From Variovorax sp. PMC12 (GTDB taxonomy: Bacteria > Pseudomonadota > Gammaproteobacteria > Burkholderiales > Burkholderiaceae_C): a stretch of DNA of 64,000 bases. Below are positions 9,764 to 18,511 of the stretch, piece by piece. Position 1 is the stretch's first letter. The number at the start of each line of letters is the position of its first letter. The notes under the pieces were generated by a model. It saw nothing but the letters and a program-made list of their open reading frames with translations, had not been told where the DNA came from and searched no databases. The stretch spans positions 5,263,501-5,327,500 of the forward strand of contig NZ_CP027773.1 of the NCBI RefSeq assembly GCF_003019815.1, in the 5' to 3' direction. The position numbers and the translations under genes are program-made.

Positions 9764-11008
9764 GTGACGACATCGCCAGTTCTGGACTTCAAGTTCGCAG
9801 CACCGCCAGCGGATCCTTCGGCCCCTCATTCGGCCCCCCATTCGGGCGCTTCGCCGGGCATGGTCCGGGACCGCACCCCCAAGCCCCTGCGCAACCCACG
9901 CCTGCGTGGCCTGCAGTGCCTGCGATGCGACGCGCTCTACCCGGTCACGCTGACCCACGACGGCTGCCAGGCCTGCAAGCGCGAAGGCGTTCACGTCGCT
10001 CTGCGCGCCAGCTACCTGCCCGACGGCCCGGCCGATACCCTGCCCATGCCCTATGGGCAGGGCTTCACGCTGGGCGAGGGCAACACGCCGCTGCAGGAGA
10101 TGCCTGAACTGGCAAGGCAATTCGGCATCGCGGGCCTGGCGCTCAAGGACGAGTCGTGCAATCCGACCGGCTCTCACAAGGACCGCATGACCGCGGTAGG
10201 GGTGGCGCAGGCCTTCGATTTCGATGCGCACACGCTGGTGCTGGCCTCTTCGGGCAACGCGGCAGTGTCGGCGGCGCACTATGCCTGGGCCGCGGGCCTG
10301 GGCTGCGAGGTGGCCACCTACGAGGGCTTGCCCGCCACCTACGCACGCCAACTCGATGCGCTGGGCGCGCGGCGCTATGTGTTCGCCGACAACGCGGGCC
10401 GCTGGGCCTTCGTGCGCGAGCGTTCGCAGCACCCGGGCTACTTCGCGCTGACCAACTACCGGTTGCCCGCGCTGGGCAGCGCACCGCTGGCGATCGAGGG
10501 CTACAAGCCCATCGCCCTCGAATGCGTGACCGAAGGCGGCCTGCCCGACCACATCGTCATTCCCACCGCACGGGGCGACCTGGCCTGGGGCATCTACGCG
10601 GGCTTTCGCGACCTGATGGCGGCGGGGCGCATTGCACGCATGCCGCAGCTGTGGCTCGTGGAGCCGTTCGCGCGGCTGTCGCGGGTGCTGGCGGGCGGTG
10701 CGATCAACGGCAGCTACCCCGGCCACACCGCGCAGTTCTCGACCGCCGGCGCCACCGTGACCTACCTGCAATGGCAGGCCGCGACCGCCACCCGCGGCGG
10801 CGCGGTGGTGGTGGGCGACGAAGAAGCCCGCGAGGCGCGCCGCCTGCTCACCGCGGCCGGCGTGAGCGCCGAGCTGTGTTCCGCAGGTGGCCTTGCCGCG
10901 CTGAAGAAACTGCGCGAGAGCAACGCCGTCGCGGCCGACGCACGCGTGGTGCTGATGCTGACCGCCAGCGCGTCGAGCGACCCGAGCTGGCCAGATCCAG
11001 CGGCCTGA
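9764..11008 (+). CDS. Threonine-synthase-like PLP enzyme with zinc ribbon
   Basis: About 414 residues from GTG 9764; the frame opens earlier, at ATG 9680, but that region is the AT-rich promoter facing the LysR gene. An N-terminal zinc ribbon is formed by Cys52/Cys55 and Cys68/Cys71. The PLP-binding lysine is Lys139 in NPTGSHKDRM and the phosphate-binding loop is SSGNAAVSAA. The fold-type II family includes threonine synthase, threonine dehydratase and diaminopropionate ammonia-lyase, which perform beta/gamma-elimination or replacement. As no homoserine-pathway gene is nearby, a catabolic lyase is more likely than biosynthetic ThrC. The exact substrate is unknown. Confidence 0.82.
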   Translation: MTTSPVLDFKFAAPPADPSAPHSAPHSGASPGMVRDRTPKPLRNPRLRGLQCLRCDALYPVTLTHDGCQACKREGVHVALRASYLPDGPADTLPMPYGQGFTLGEGNTPLQEMPELARQFGIAGLALKDESCNPTGSHKDRMTAVGVAQAFDFDAHTLVLASSGNAAVSAAHYAWAAGLGCEVATYEGLPATYARQLDALGARRYVFADNAGRWAFVRERSQHPGYFALTNYRLPALGSAPLAIEGYKPIALECVTEGGLPDHIVIPTARGDLAWGIYAGFRDLMAAGRIARMPQLWLVEPFARLSRVLAGGAINGSYPGHTAQFSTAGATVTYLQWQAATATRGGAVVVGDEEAREARRLLTAAGVSAELCSAGGLAALKKLRESNAVAADARVVLMLTASASSDPSWPDPAA

Positions 11009-11059
11009 CACGCGGCCCGATTTCGCGCCATCGGTTCCAGCGGCGGGCCGCCGGCCCGG

Positions 11060-11686
11060 CTATCTGGCGTCGCTGTAGACGGTGGCGCGCGACACGCCCA
11101 TGTGCGCCGCGGCAATCTCGGCGCCGCGGCGGACTTCCAGCAGGCCCGCCTTCTTCAGGTCCTGCACCAGCTGCTTGCGGTCCGCCGGCTTGAGCGAGCG
11201 CGAGGTGGTCGCGCGCGCGGCCGCGAATTCGTCGATGCGCGCATGGATGCGGTCCGTGTGGTTGCCGCCGGCCTCGATGTGCTCGTGCACTTCCTTGTCG
11301 TCGATGCGGGTGAACTGCGAGATCGCGCCCTGGAAGCTCTGGAACAGCGTGAGGTCGACGTTCAGGCACAGCGCCGCCACGTACTCGCCGCTCTCGTCCT
11401 TGATGCCGATCGAGGTGCTCTTGACCTTGCGCCCGTCCGGAAAAGTGTTGGCGTAGTTCGAGATCACCGCCGGGAACTCCGGGTCGCGGATGCGCGCCAG
11501 GCCCAGCTCGGTGACCGACTCGCCCACTTCGCGGCCGCTCAGGCTGTTTTCGATGGCGTAGATCGCGTTCTTCGGATTGCTCAGGTCGTGCACCACCACT
11601 TCGCAGAAGGGCGCGAAGGTTTCGCCCAGGCCTTCGGCCATGCTGCGCAGCATCTCGAGCACCTGCTTGTTCGACTTCTTTTTCAT
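11060..11686 (-). CDS. DauR/YheO-type PAS-HTH transcriptional regulator
   Basis: 208 residues. The N-terminal two thirds form a YheO-like PAS domain, with the early EVVVHDL and later SIGIKDESGEYVAALCLN segments being typical. The C-terminal 55 residues form the helix-turn-helix characteristic of this family, ending RGAEIAAAHMGVSRATVYSD. The best-known relative is DauR of Pseudomonas aeruginosa, which controls D-arginine/D-lysine catabolism; that relation is family knowledge, not proof of function here. It is divergent from the second PLP gene across a 94-base region dense in palindromes, its likely binding sites. Confidence 0.88.
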   Translation of the reverse strand: MKKKSNKQVLEMLRSMAEGLGETFAPFCEVVVHDLSNPKNAIYAIENSLSGREVGESVTELGLARIRDPEFPAVISNYANTFPDGRKVKSTSIGIKDESGEYVAALCLNVDLTLFQSFQGAISQFTRIDDKEVHEHIEAGGNHTDRIHARIDEFAAARATTSRSLKPADRKQLVQDLKKAGLLEVRRGAEIAAAHMGVSRATVYSDAR

Positions 11687-11698
11687 CGCATGGAATGT

Positions 11699-11760
11699 AT
11701 CCAGCGCTGGACTAATAATCCAAATTATACAAAAAGTATAGAGTTGGATGTATTATCCAG
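11699..11760. promoter_or_regulatory. Cluster of four palindromes in divergent promoter
   Basis: Between the DauR-like gene and the second PLP gene lie four near-contiguous palindromes: TCCAGCGCTGGA (11700-11711), TGGACTAATAATCCA (11708-11722), TATAC-AAAAA-GTATA (11726-11740) and TGGAT-GTATT-ATCCA (11745-11759). Three share TGGA/TCCA arms and the outer two TGGA elements are 37 bases apart, fitting cooperative binding of a dimeric repressor over both promoters. Confidence 0.6.
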
Positions 11761-11780
11761 TTTTGTCCATGGAGTCGCGA

Positions 11781-12926
11781 ATGACCTCGAAAGAACGCGC
11801 GCGCTACGTCGATCCGCGCACCGGCAGGCATCACGAACTGTCGGAGCGCCGCTGGCGCTCCGACGACGGCAACCCGATGCTCGTCACGCCGCTGCCCGGC
11901 ATCTCGCGCGACGACATCGATTCGCGCGCGCGTTCTCTCTGGCGCTACCGCGCGTCGCTGCCGGTGGCCATCGAGAACCCGGCGAGCATGGGCGAAGGCT
12001 GTACGCCGCTGGTGCAAAAGCGCTGGGGCGGGCTCGCGCCGTACTTCAAGCTCGAATGGTTCAATCCGACCTGCAGCTTCAAGGACCGCGGCGCGGCCGT
12101 GATGATGTCGTTCCTGCGCCAGATCGGCGTCGATGCGGTGCTGGAAGACAGCTCGGGCAACGGCGGCGCGGCCATTGCCGCGGCTGGCGCGGCGGCGGGC
12201 ATGCGCGTGAAGGTGCTGGCGCCGAGCTACACGCCGGCGCCCAAGGTGGCCCAGATCCGCGCCTTCGGGGCCGAGGTGCAACTGGTGCCGGGGCCGCGCG
12301 AGGCGTCCGAGCACGAGGCGGTGCGCCAGTCGGAATCCATCTTCTATGCGAGCCACAACTGGCACCCCTTCTTCCTGCAGGGCACGAAGACGCTGGCCTA
12401 TGAGCTGTGGGAAGACCTGGGCTTCGCCGCGCCCGACAACGTGGTGATTCCGACCGGGGCGGGCAGCAACGTGCTGGGGTGCTGGATCGGCTTCAAGGAA
12501 CTGCTGGCTGCGGGGCAGATCGGCAAGCTGCCGCGCATCTTCGTCGCGCAGCCGCTGAACTGCTCGCCCATCGATGCGAGCTTCACGGCAGGCACGGACA
12601 CGCTGGTGGAGCGCGTCGTGCAGCCGACCATCGCCGAAGGCACGGCAATCAAGCGGCCCGTGCGCCTGCCGGAAATCATTCAGGCCCTGCGCGAGACCAA
12701 CGGCAAGACAGTGGCGCTGACCGAAGAGCAGATAGCGGCGGCGGTGCGCCAGTTGGCCGCGAGCGGTCTCTACGCGGAGCCGACATCCGCCTCGGCCGCG
12801 GCGGCCATCGAGGTGCTGGCGAAGCGCGGCGACATCCGCGCCGGCGAGACGACGGTTGCGCTGCTGACCGGCACGGGCCTGAAGTCCACCCAGTTCATGA
12901 CCGGGTTGTTCGGAGGCGCCTCCTAA
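11781..12926 (+). CDS. Threonine-synthase-like PLP enzyme, second copy without zinc ribbon
   Basis: 381 residues from ATG 11781, chosen because GGAG lies six bases upstream (11771-11774); ATG 11769 is an alternative. The PLP lysine is Lys101 in NPTCSFKDRG and the phosphate loop is DSSGNGGAA. Like the enzyme at 9764 it is fold-type II and threonine-synthase-like, but it lacks the CxxC...CxxC ribbon and is clearly divergent, so it is not a simple recent duplicate. It faces the DauR-like regulator and is convergent with the cyclodeaminase-family gene. Probable ammonia-lyase or dehydratase in amino-acid breakdown; substrate unknown. Confidence 0.82.
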   Translation: MTSKERARYVDPRTGRHHELSERRWRSDDGNPMLVTPLPGISRDDIDSRARSLWRYRASLPVAIENPASMGEGCTPLVQKRWGGLAPYFKLEWFNPTCSFKDRGAAVMMSFLRQIGVDAVLEDSSGNGGAAIAAAGAAAGMRVKVLAPSYTPAPKVAQIRAFGAEVQLVPGPREASEHEAVRQSESIFYASHNWHPFFLQGTKTLAYELWEDLGFAAPDNVVIPTGAGSNVLGCWIGFKELLAAGQIGKLPRIFVAQPLNCSPIDASFTAGTDTLVERVVQPTIAEGTAIKRPVRLPEIIQALRETNGKTVALTEEQIAAAVRQLAASGLYAEPTSASAAAAIEVLAKRGDIRAGETTVALLTGTGLKSTQFMTGLFGGAS

Positions 12927-12948
12927 CAGCGCGCCGCCACGGCCCGGC

Positions 12949-13935
12949 TCACCACGGCCACGCGATGCGCGTGCCCGATTCTGTTTCGTCCGCCCGCGCG
13001 TGCAGCAGGCGCGCGACGGTCAGGTCCTGCAGCGCGAGGCCGGTCATATCGAAGACCGTGATGTCTCCGGGTGCTCGATGGAAGGGCGTTTTTCCACTCA
13101 GCAGGTCGCCGAGTTCGGTGCCCTGCGTGTCGGGCGCCCATTGGGTCTCGCCGATCTGCCGCGCCTGGGTGGCGTCATCGACGAACAGCCGCGTGCGCGG
13201 CAGCAGGCCTTCGGGCAGTTCGCGTTTGCCGCGGGTGTCGGCGCCGACGCAGTTCAGGTGCGTGCCGCTCTGCACGGCCTCCAGGTCGAAGAGGGCACCG
13301 CCGCCCGGGGTGGCGGTGATCACCACGTCGCTGCGTGCGACGGCCGCATTGCGGTCGCTGGCGGGGGCGATGTTGCAGCGCCCCGCGAATGCAGCTTCGA
13401 ATGCCGGCTTGCGCTGGCCGTCGGCGCTCATATAGAGAACGTCGCTCAGCGAGGGCAGCAGGCGCAGCGCAAAGTCGAGCTGGATGCGCGCCTGCACGCC
13501 GGTGCCGAACAGGCAAAGGCGCGTGCTGTCGGGCCGCGCAAGTTGTTGCAGGCCGAGCCCGCCCGCCGCGCCGGTGCGCACGGTCGTGACCGCGTTGCCG
13601 TCGATCACGCACAGGGGGCGGCCGGTGGCCGGGTCGATCAGCAGGATCGTGGCCTGGTGCGGCTCGCCGCCGCGCTGCCGGTTGGCGGGCCAGAAGCCGG
13701 CCGCCTTGAAGCCGAGCAGGCCCTGGGCCTGCACGTCGCCCGACTTGATGCCGAAGACGCCGCCGGTCTTCAGCGGTTCGCGCACGACCGGGAACACCCG
13801 GCCTTCGCGCTCGCTGTGCAGGACGAAGGCCTCGCGGACGGCTCGCAGCACGTCATCGGGAGGAAGGAGAGCGTCGACCTGGTTCTTGTCGAGCAGGAGG
13901 AGCCGGGCGTCGGCAGGGGCTGGAGATGGCGTCAT
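12949..13935 (-). CDS. Ornithine cyclodeaminase / mu-crystallin family oxidoreductase
   Basis: 328 residues with the family layout: N-terminal substrate domain (Lys64 in GIKSGD, Lys77 in GFKAAGFW, Arg120 in TTVRTGAAGG), a Rossmann NAD(P) site LFGTGVQAR from about residue 142, and a late VFDMTGLALQD segment. Members include ornithine cyclodeaminase, ketimine reductases, iminosuccinate reductase and the arginine dehydrogenase DauB. DauB is regulated by DauR in Pseudomonas, and a DauR-like gene is 1.3 kb away here, so an imino-acid reductase role is attractive but unproven. A perfect 8-7-8 inverted repeat lies immediately before its start codon. Confidence 0.88.
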   Translation of the reverse strand: MTPSPAPADARLLLLDKNQVDALLPPDDVLRAVREAFVLHSEREGRVFPVVREPLKTGGVFGIKSGDVQAQGLLGFKAAGFWPANRQRGGEPHQATILLIDPATGRPLCVIDGNAVTTVRTGAAGGLGLQQLARPDSTRLCLFGTGVQARIQLDFALRLLPSLSDVLYMSADGQRKPAFEAAFAGRCNIAPASDRNAAVARSDVVITATPGGGALFDLEAVQSGTHLNCVGADTRGKRELPEGLLPRTRLFVDDATQARQIGETQWAPDTQGTELGDLLSGKTPFHRAPGDITVFDMTGLALQDLTVARLLHARADETESGTRIAWPW

Positions 13936-13958
13936 CTGGAAATATTATCTATTTCCAG
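13936..13958. promoter_or_regulatory. Perfect inverted repeat upstream of cyclodeaminase gene
   Basis: CTGGAAAT (13936-13943) and ATTTCCAG (13951-13958) flank ATTATCT. It abuts the start codon at 13935 and shares TGGA, TATTAT and TCCA elements with the operators at 11708-11759, suggesting the same regulator. Confidence 0.55.
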
Positions 13959-13986
13959 ACGAAAAATATAGGCCTGGCCGGCGAAG

Positions 13987-14295
13987 TCAGCGCCCCGTGT
14001 GCACCTTGATGCGGATGCTCGCGACGTCCCAGCCCCGGTTCTTGAGCCGCGTCACCAGCATCGGCGCCAGTTGGCGCAGCTTGGCGGCGGCGGCGCTGCC
14101 CTGCACTAGCAGGCACCACACGTCGCCTTCGGCCGGCCCGGCCTGTATAGCCCCGCGCATGGCGGGTGGAATCAGGCCTTCCACGGCTTTCAGCCGCTCC
14201 GCCGTGTCGCGGGCGCGCGCCATCAGGCTTCCCAGCGTGGGCGAGCCTTCGGCAGCTTGCTGCAGCGAAATGGCGGGGGGAGTGCGGCGATACAT
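13987..14295 (-). CDS. DciA-like DUF721 protein
   Basis: 102 residues from ATG 14295 (MYRRTPPAISL). It is a DUF721 protein, the family of DciA, which loads the replicative helicase DnaB in bacteria lacking DnaC. The helical N-terminal region (LMARARDTAERLKAVEGLIPP) and the beta-rich C-terminal half with MLVTRLKNRGWDV fit the family KH-like fold. It is divergent from secA, a neighbourhood often seen for DUF721 genes in proteobacteria. The upstream extension of the frame runs into the secA promoter region and is rejected. Confidence 0.75.
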   Translation of the reverse strand: MYRRTPPAISLQQAAEGSPTLGSLMARARDTAERLKAVEGLIPPAMRGAIQAGPAEGDVWCLLVQGSAAAAKLRQLAPMLVTRLKNRGWDVASIRIKVHTGR

Positions 14296-14464
14296 GGGTA
14301 ATCCAGGGGTTAGAAACAAGACAGCTAAAATGCCCGGTTTGCCGACGTTCGCGCCGGAAAAAGGGCCGCTTGCTTTCATTGAAAGCGCGCCCAACTGCTT
14401 TCACCATATCTTAGGGAATCCGGTCGAAGTGCCTGTCGCGTCAGGCGCCCGCCCATCTCCACCC

Positions 14465-17251
14465 ATGGCAACCAACTTCCTGACCCAGATTTTCGGCAGT
14501 CGCAACGATCGGCTGCTCAAGCAGTATCGCAAGACGGTGGAACGCATCAATGCGCTCGAACCCGAGTTCGAAAAGCTCAGCGACGACGCACTGCGCGCCA
14601 AGACGCAGGAGTTCAAGGACCGCATCGCCAAGGGCGAGACCCTCGACGCCCTGCTGCCGGAGGCTTTCGCCACGGTGCGCGAAGGCTCCAAGCGCGTCAT
14701 GAAGATGCGCCACTTCGACGTGCAGCTGCTGGGCGGCATGGCACTGCACAATGGCAAGATTTCCGAAATGCGCACCGGCGAAGGCAAGACGCTGACCGCC
14801 ACGCTGCCGGTGTACCTGAACGCGCTGTCCGGCAAGGGCGTGCACGTGGTCACGGTGAACGACTACCTGGCCAACCGCGACGCGACCTGGATGGGCCGCC
14901 TCTACAACTTCCTCGGCCTCACCGTCGGCATCAACCTGCCGCAGATGCCGCGCGAGGAGAAGCAGCAGGCCTACGGCAGCGACATCACGTACGGCACCAA
15001 CAACGAGTACGGCTTCGACTACCTGCGCGACAACATGGTCTACGAGCCCGGCGACCGGGTCCAGCGCGGGCTGAACTACGCCATCGTCGACGAAGTGGAC
15101 TCGATCCTGATCGACGAGGCCCGCACGCCGCTGATCATCAGCGGCCAGGCCGAAGACCACACCGACCTCTACCTGGCCATCAACAAGGTGGTGCCCCTGC
15201 TGACCAAGCAGGAAGGCGAGGCCGATCCGCGCACCGGCGAAGGCGTCACGGTGCCCGGCGACTTCACGGTCGACGAGAAGACCCACCAGGTGTTCCTGAC
15301 CGAGGACGGCCACGAGAACGCCGAGCGCATCCTGGGCGAGTTCAAGCTGCTGCCCGAGGGCGCGTCGCTCTACGACCCGGCCAACATCACGCTGATGCAC
15401 CACCTGAACGCGGCGCTGCGTGCCCGTCACCTGTACCACCGCGACCAGCATTACGTGGTGCAGCAGGGCGAAGTGGTCATCGTCGACGAATTCACCGGCC
15501 GCCTCATGACCGGGCGCCGCTGGAGCGACGGCCTGCACCAGGCCGTGGAAGCCAAGGAAGGCGTGGAAATCCAGGCCGAGAACCAGACGCTGGCCTCGAT
15601 CACCTTCCAGAACTATTTCCGCCTGTACGGCAAGCTCGCCGGCATGACCGGCACGGCCGACACCGAAGCCTACGAGTTCCAGGAAATCTATGGTCTGGAG
15701 ACCATGATCATTCCGCCGAACCGCGTGAGCAAGCGCGACGACCAGCTCGACCGGGTCTACAAGACCACGCGCGAGAAATACGAAGCGGCCATCCAGGACA
15801 TCCGCGAGTGCTACGAGCGCGGCCAGCCGGTGCTGGTGGGCACCTCGTCCATCGAGAACTCCGAAATCATCGACGGCCTGCTGACCCAGGCCGGCCTGCC
15901 GCACCAGGTGCTGAACGCCAAGCAGCACGCCCGCGAGGCCGACATCGTGGCGCAGGCCGGCCGCACGAAGATGATCACCATCGCGACCAACATGGCCGGC
16001 CGCGGCACCGACATCGTGCTGGGCGGCAATATCGAGAAGATGATCGAGGCCATCGAGAACGACGAAGGCCGCGACGAAGCCACCAAGAAGGCCGACATCG
16101 AGCACGTGCGCGCCGAATGGACCAAGGACCACGAGTTCGTGAAGTCGCTCGGCGGCCTGCGCATCATCGCGACCGAACGCCATGAATCGCGCCGCATCGA
16201 CAACCAGCTGCGCGGCCGTTCGGGCCGCCAGGGCGACCCGGGCTCCTCGCGCTTCTACCTGAGCCTGGACGATCCGCTGATGCGCATCTTCGCGGGCGAC
16301 CGCGTCAAGGCGATCATGGACCGCCTGAAGATGCCCGATGGCGAAGCCATCGAGGCCGGCATCGTCACGCGCAGCATCGAGAGCGCGCAGCGCAAGGTCG
16401 AGGCGCGCAACTTCGACATCCGCAAGCAGCTGCTCGAGTACGACGACGTGTCGAACGACCAGCGCAAGGTGATCTACCAGCAGCGCAACGACATCCTCGA
16501 CGCGGGCGACCTCACGGCGCAGATCGCCGGCCTGCGCGAAGGCTGCTTCACCGACCTCGTGCGCCAGTACGTGCCGAGCGAATCGGTCGAGGAGCAGTGG
16601 GACCTGGAAGGCCTCGAGAAGACGCTCTTCGCCGAGTGGGGCATCGACATGCCGCTCAAGAAGGAAGTCGAGGCCTCGGAAGCCATCGCCGACGAGGACA
16701 TCGTCGAGAAGGTGCTCAAGCACGCCAACGAGACCTTCGACGCGAAGGTGGCGCTGATCGGCCAGGAGAACTTCACCCAGTTCGAACGCATGGTGCTGCT
16801 GCAGAGCATCGACACGCACTGGCGCGAGCACCTGGCCTCGCTCGACTACCTGCGCCAGGGCATCCACCTGCGCGGCTATGCGCAGAAGCAGCCCAAGCAG
16901 GAATACAAGCGCGAAGCCTTCGAGCTCTTCGGCCAGCTGCTCGACTCGGTCAAGAACGAAGTCACGCGCCAGCTGATGACGGTGCGCGTGCAATCGGGCG
17001 AGCAGCTCGAGGAAGCCGCCGAGGCGCTCGAGAGCCGCGGCGAGAACGTCACCAACATCACCTACACCGCGCCAACGGAAACGGGCGAGGTCGAGGTGCG
17101 CGTCGACGAGGAAAGCCAGCGCCGCGCGGCGGCCGCGGGTGCGGGCGCCCTGAGCGCCGAGGCCCTGGCCTTCGCCCGCGTCGGACGCAACGACCCGTGC
17201 CCCTGCGGCAGCGGCAAGAAGTACAAGCAATGCCACGGCAAGCTGACCTGA
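14465..17251 (+). CDS. secA: Preprotein translocase ATPase SecA
   Basis: 928 residues from ATG 14465 (MATNFLTQIFGSRNDR), the usual SecA length. Walker A is MRTGEGKTLTA near residue 105, the DEAD-like Walker B is VDEVDSILIDEARTPL, and the helicase motif GTDIVLGGN is intact. The extreme C-terminus carries the zinc-binding SecB-interaction motif CPCGSGKKYKQCHG. SecA drives post-translational export through SecYEG at the inner membrane. The 169-base gap upstream, shared with the dciA-like gene, contains only weak promoter-like AT patches. It is followed 30 bases later by argJ. Confidence 0.99.
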   Translation: MATNFLTQIFGSRNDRLLKQYRKTVERINALEPEFEKLSDDALRAKTQEFKDRIAKGETLDALLPEAFATVREGSKRVMKMRHFDVQLLGGMALHNGKISEMRTGEGKTLTATLPVYLNALSGKGVHVVTVNDYLANRDATWMGRLYNFLGLTVGINLPQMPREEKQQAYGSDITYGTNNEYGFDYLRDNMVYEPGDRVQRGLNYAIVDEVDSILIDEARTPLIISGQAEDHTDLYLAINKVVPLLTKQEGEADPRTGEGVTVPGDFTVDEKTHQVFLTEDGHENAERILGEFKLLPEGASLYDPANITLMHHLNAALRARHLYHRDQHYVVQQGEVVIVDEFTGRLMTGRRWSDGLHQAVEAKEGVEIQAENQTLASITFQNYFRLYGKLAGMTGTADTEAYEFQEIYGLETMIIPPNRVSKRDDQLDRVYKTTREKYEAAIQDIRECYERGQPVLVGTSSIENSEIIDGLLTQAGLPHQVLNAKQHAREADIVAQAGRTKMITIATNMAGRGTDIVLGGNIEKMIEAIENDEGRDEATKKADIEHVRAEWTKDHEFVKSLGGLRIIATERHESRRIDNQLRGRSGRQGDPGSSRFYLSLDDPLMRIFAGDRVKAIMDRLKMPDGEAIEAGIVTRSIESAQRKVEARNFDIRKQLLEYDDVSNDQRKVIYQQRNDILDAGDLTAQIAGLREGCFTDLVRQYVPSESVEEQWDLEGLEKTLFAEWGIDMPLKKEVEASEAIADEDIVEKVLKHANETFDAKVALIGQENFTQFERMVLLQSIDTHWREHLASLDYLRQGIHLRGYAQKQPKQEYKREAFELFGQLLDSVKNEVTRQLMTVRVQSGEQLEEAAEALESRGENVTNITYTAPTETGEVEVRVDEESQRRAAAAGAGALSAEALAFARVGRNDPCPCGSGKKYKQCHGKLT

Positions 17252-17281
17252 CCAGACCCGGAACCTAAGAAGAGACATCCC

Positions 17282-18511
17282 ATGCCCGTGAACCTGTCTG
17301 CTCCCGATCCCGCCGCGCTGTTCGCGGTGCCTGGTGTCCGCATCGGCGTGGCCGAAGCGGGCGTGCGCAAGGCCAATCGCAAGGACCTGACCGTCGTGCT
17401 GATCGACGAAGGCTCCGCCGTCGGCGGCGTGTTCACCCAGAACCGTTTCTGCGCCGCGCCGGTGCAGGTCTGCCGCGAGCACCTGGCCGCGAACCACGGC
17501 ATCCGCGCGATGGTGATCAACACCGGCAACGCGAACGCCGGCACGGGCGAAGACGGGCTGATGCGCACGCGCTCCACCTGCATCGCGCTGGCGCGCAAGC
17601 TGGAAATCTCGCCCGAGCAGATCCTGCCGTTCTCCACCGGCGTGATCATGGAGCCGCTGCCTGTCGATCGCATCGAAGCCGGCCTGCCGGCCGCGCTGGC
17701 CGATGCTTCCGCGGACCACTGGGCGCGCGCGGCCGAGGGCATCATGACCACCGACACCATCCCGAAGGCCTTCAGCCAGCGGGCCCAGGTCGGCGGCGCG
17801 ACGGTCACCATCACCGGCATCAGCAAGGGCGCCGGCATGATCCGCCCGAACATGGCGACCATGCTCGGCTTCATGGCGACCGACGCGAAGATCGATCCCT
17901 CGCTCATCCAGCCGCTGGCCAAGGTGCTGGCGGATGCCTCGTTCAACCGCGTGACCATCGACGGCGACACCTCCACGAACGACTCGTTCGTGGTCATCGC
18001 GACGCAGAAGGCGGCCAACGCCGCCATCACCTCGCTCGACTCGGCCGACGGCAAGGCGCTGGTGGCCGCCATGCAGGACGTGGCGCGTCAGTTGGCGCAG
18101 GCCATCGTGCGCGACGGCGAAGGCGCGACCAAGTTCATCACCGTGCAAGTCGATGGCGGCCGCAACGCCGCGGAGTGCAGGCAGGTGGCCTACGCCGTGG
18201 CGCATTCGCCGCTGGTCAAGACGGCCTTCTACGCCAGCGACCCGAACCTGGGCCGCATCCTGGCGGCTGTCGGCTATGCGGGCATCGACGACCTCGACCA
18301 GACGGGCATCGACCTGTTCCTCGACGACGTGCACGTGGCGGTCAAGGGCGGGCGCAATCCGTCGTACCGCGAGGAAGACGGCCAGCGCGTGATGAAGCAG
18401 AGCGAGATCACGGTGCGCATCGGCCTGGGCCGCGGCGACGCCAGCGAAACCGTGTGGACCTGCGACTTCAGCCACGAATACGTGACCATCAACGCCGACT
18501 ACCGGTCATGA
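17282..18511 (+). CDS. argJ: Bifunctional ornithine acetyltransferase / N-acetylglutamate synthase ArgJ
   Basis: 409 residues. ArgJ transfers acetyl from N-acetylornithine to glutamate (and can use acetyl-CoA), the cyclic step of arginine synthesis. The self-cleavage site that generates alpha and beta chains is visible in NMATML with Thr193 as nucleophile, preceded by KGAGMI. Other conserved parts are INTGNANAGTG and the C-terminal DFSHEYVTINADYRS. The start ATG 17282 lies 30 bases after secA, and the stop overlaps the DUF815 ATPase start in ATGA. Whether it is mono- or bifunctional cannot be decided from sequence. Confidence 0.97.
   Translation: MPVNLSAPDPAALFAVPGVRIGVAEAGVRKANRKDLTVVLIDEGSAVGGVFTQNRFCAAPVQVCREHLAANHGIRAMVINTGNANAGTGEDGLMRTRSTCIALARKLEISPEQILPFSTGVIMEPLPVDRIEAGLPAALADASADHWARAAEGIMTTDTIPKAFSQRAQVGGATVTITGISKGAGMIRPNMATMLGFMATDAKIDPSLIQPLAKVLADASFNRVTIDGDTSTNDSFVVIATQKAANAAITSLDSADGKALVAAMQDVARQLAQAIVRDGEGATKFITVQVDGGRNAAECRQVAYAVAHSPLVKTAFYASDPNLGRILAAVGYAGIDDLDQTGIDLFLDDVHVAVKGGRNPSYREEDGQRVMKQSEITVRIGLGRGDASETVWTCDFSHEYVTINADYRS

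Noticed and set aside
14441..18475. Minus-strand open frame of 1344 codons opposite secA and argJ
   Set aside because: Composition is the Val/His/Ala/Arg mix of antisense frames in high-GC DNA, and the plus strand encodes unmistakable SecA and ArgJ.
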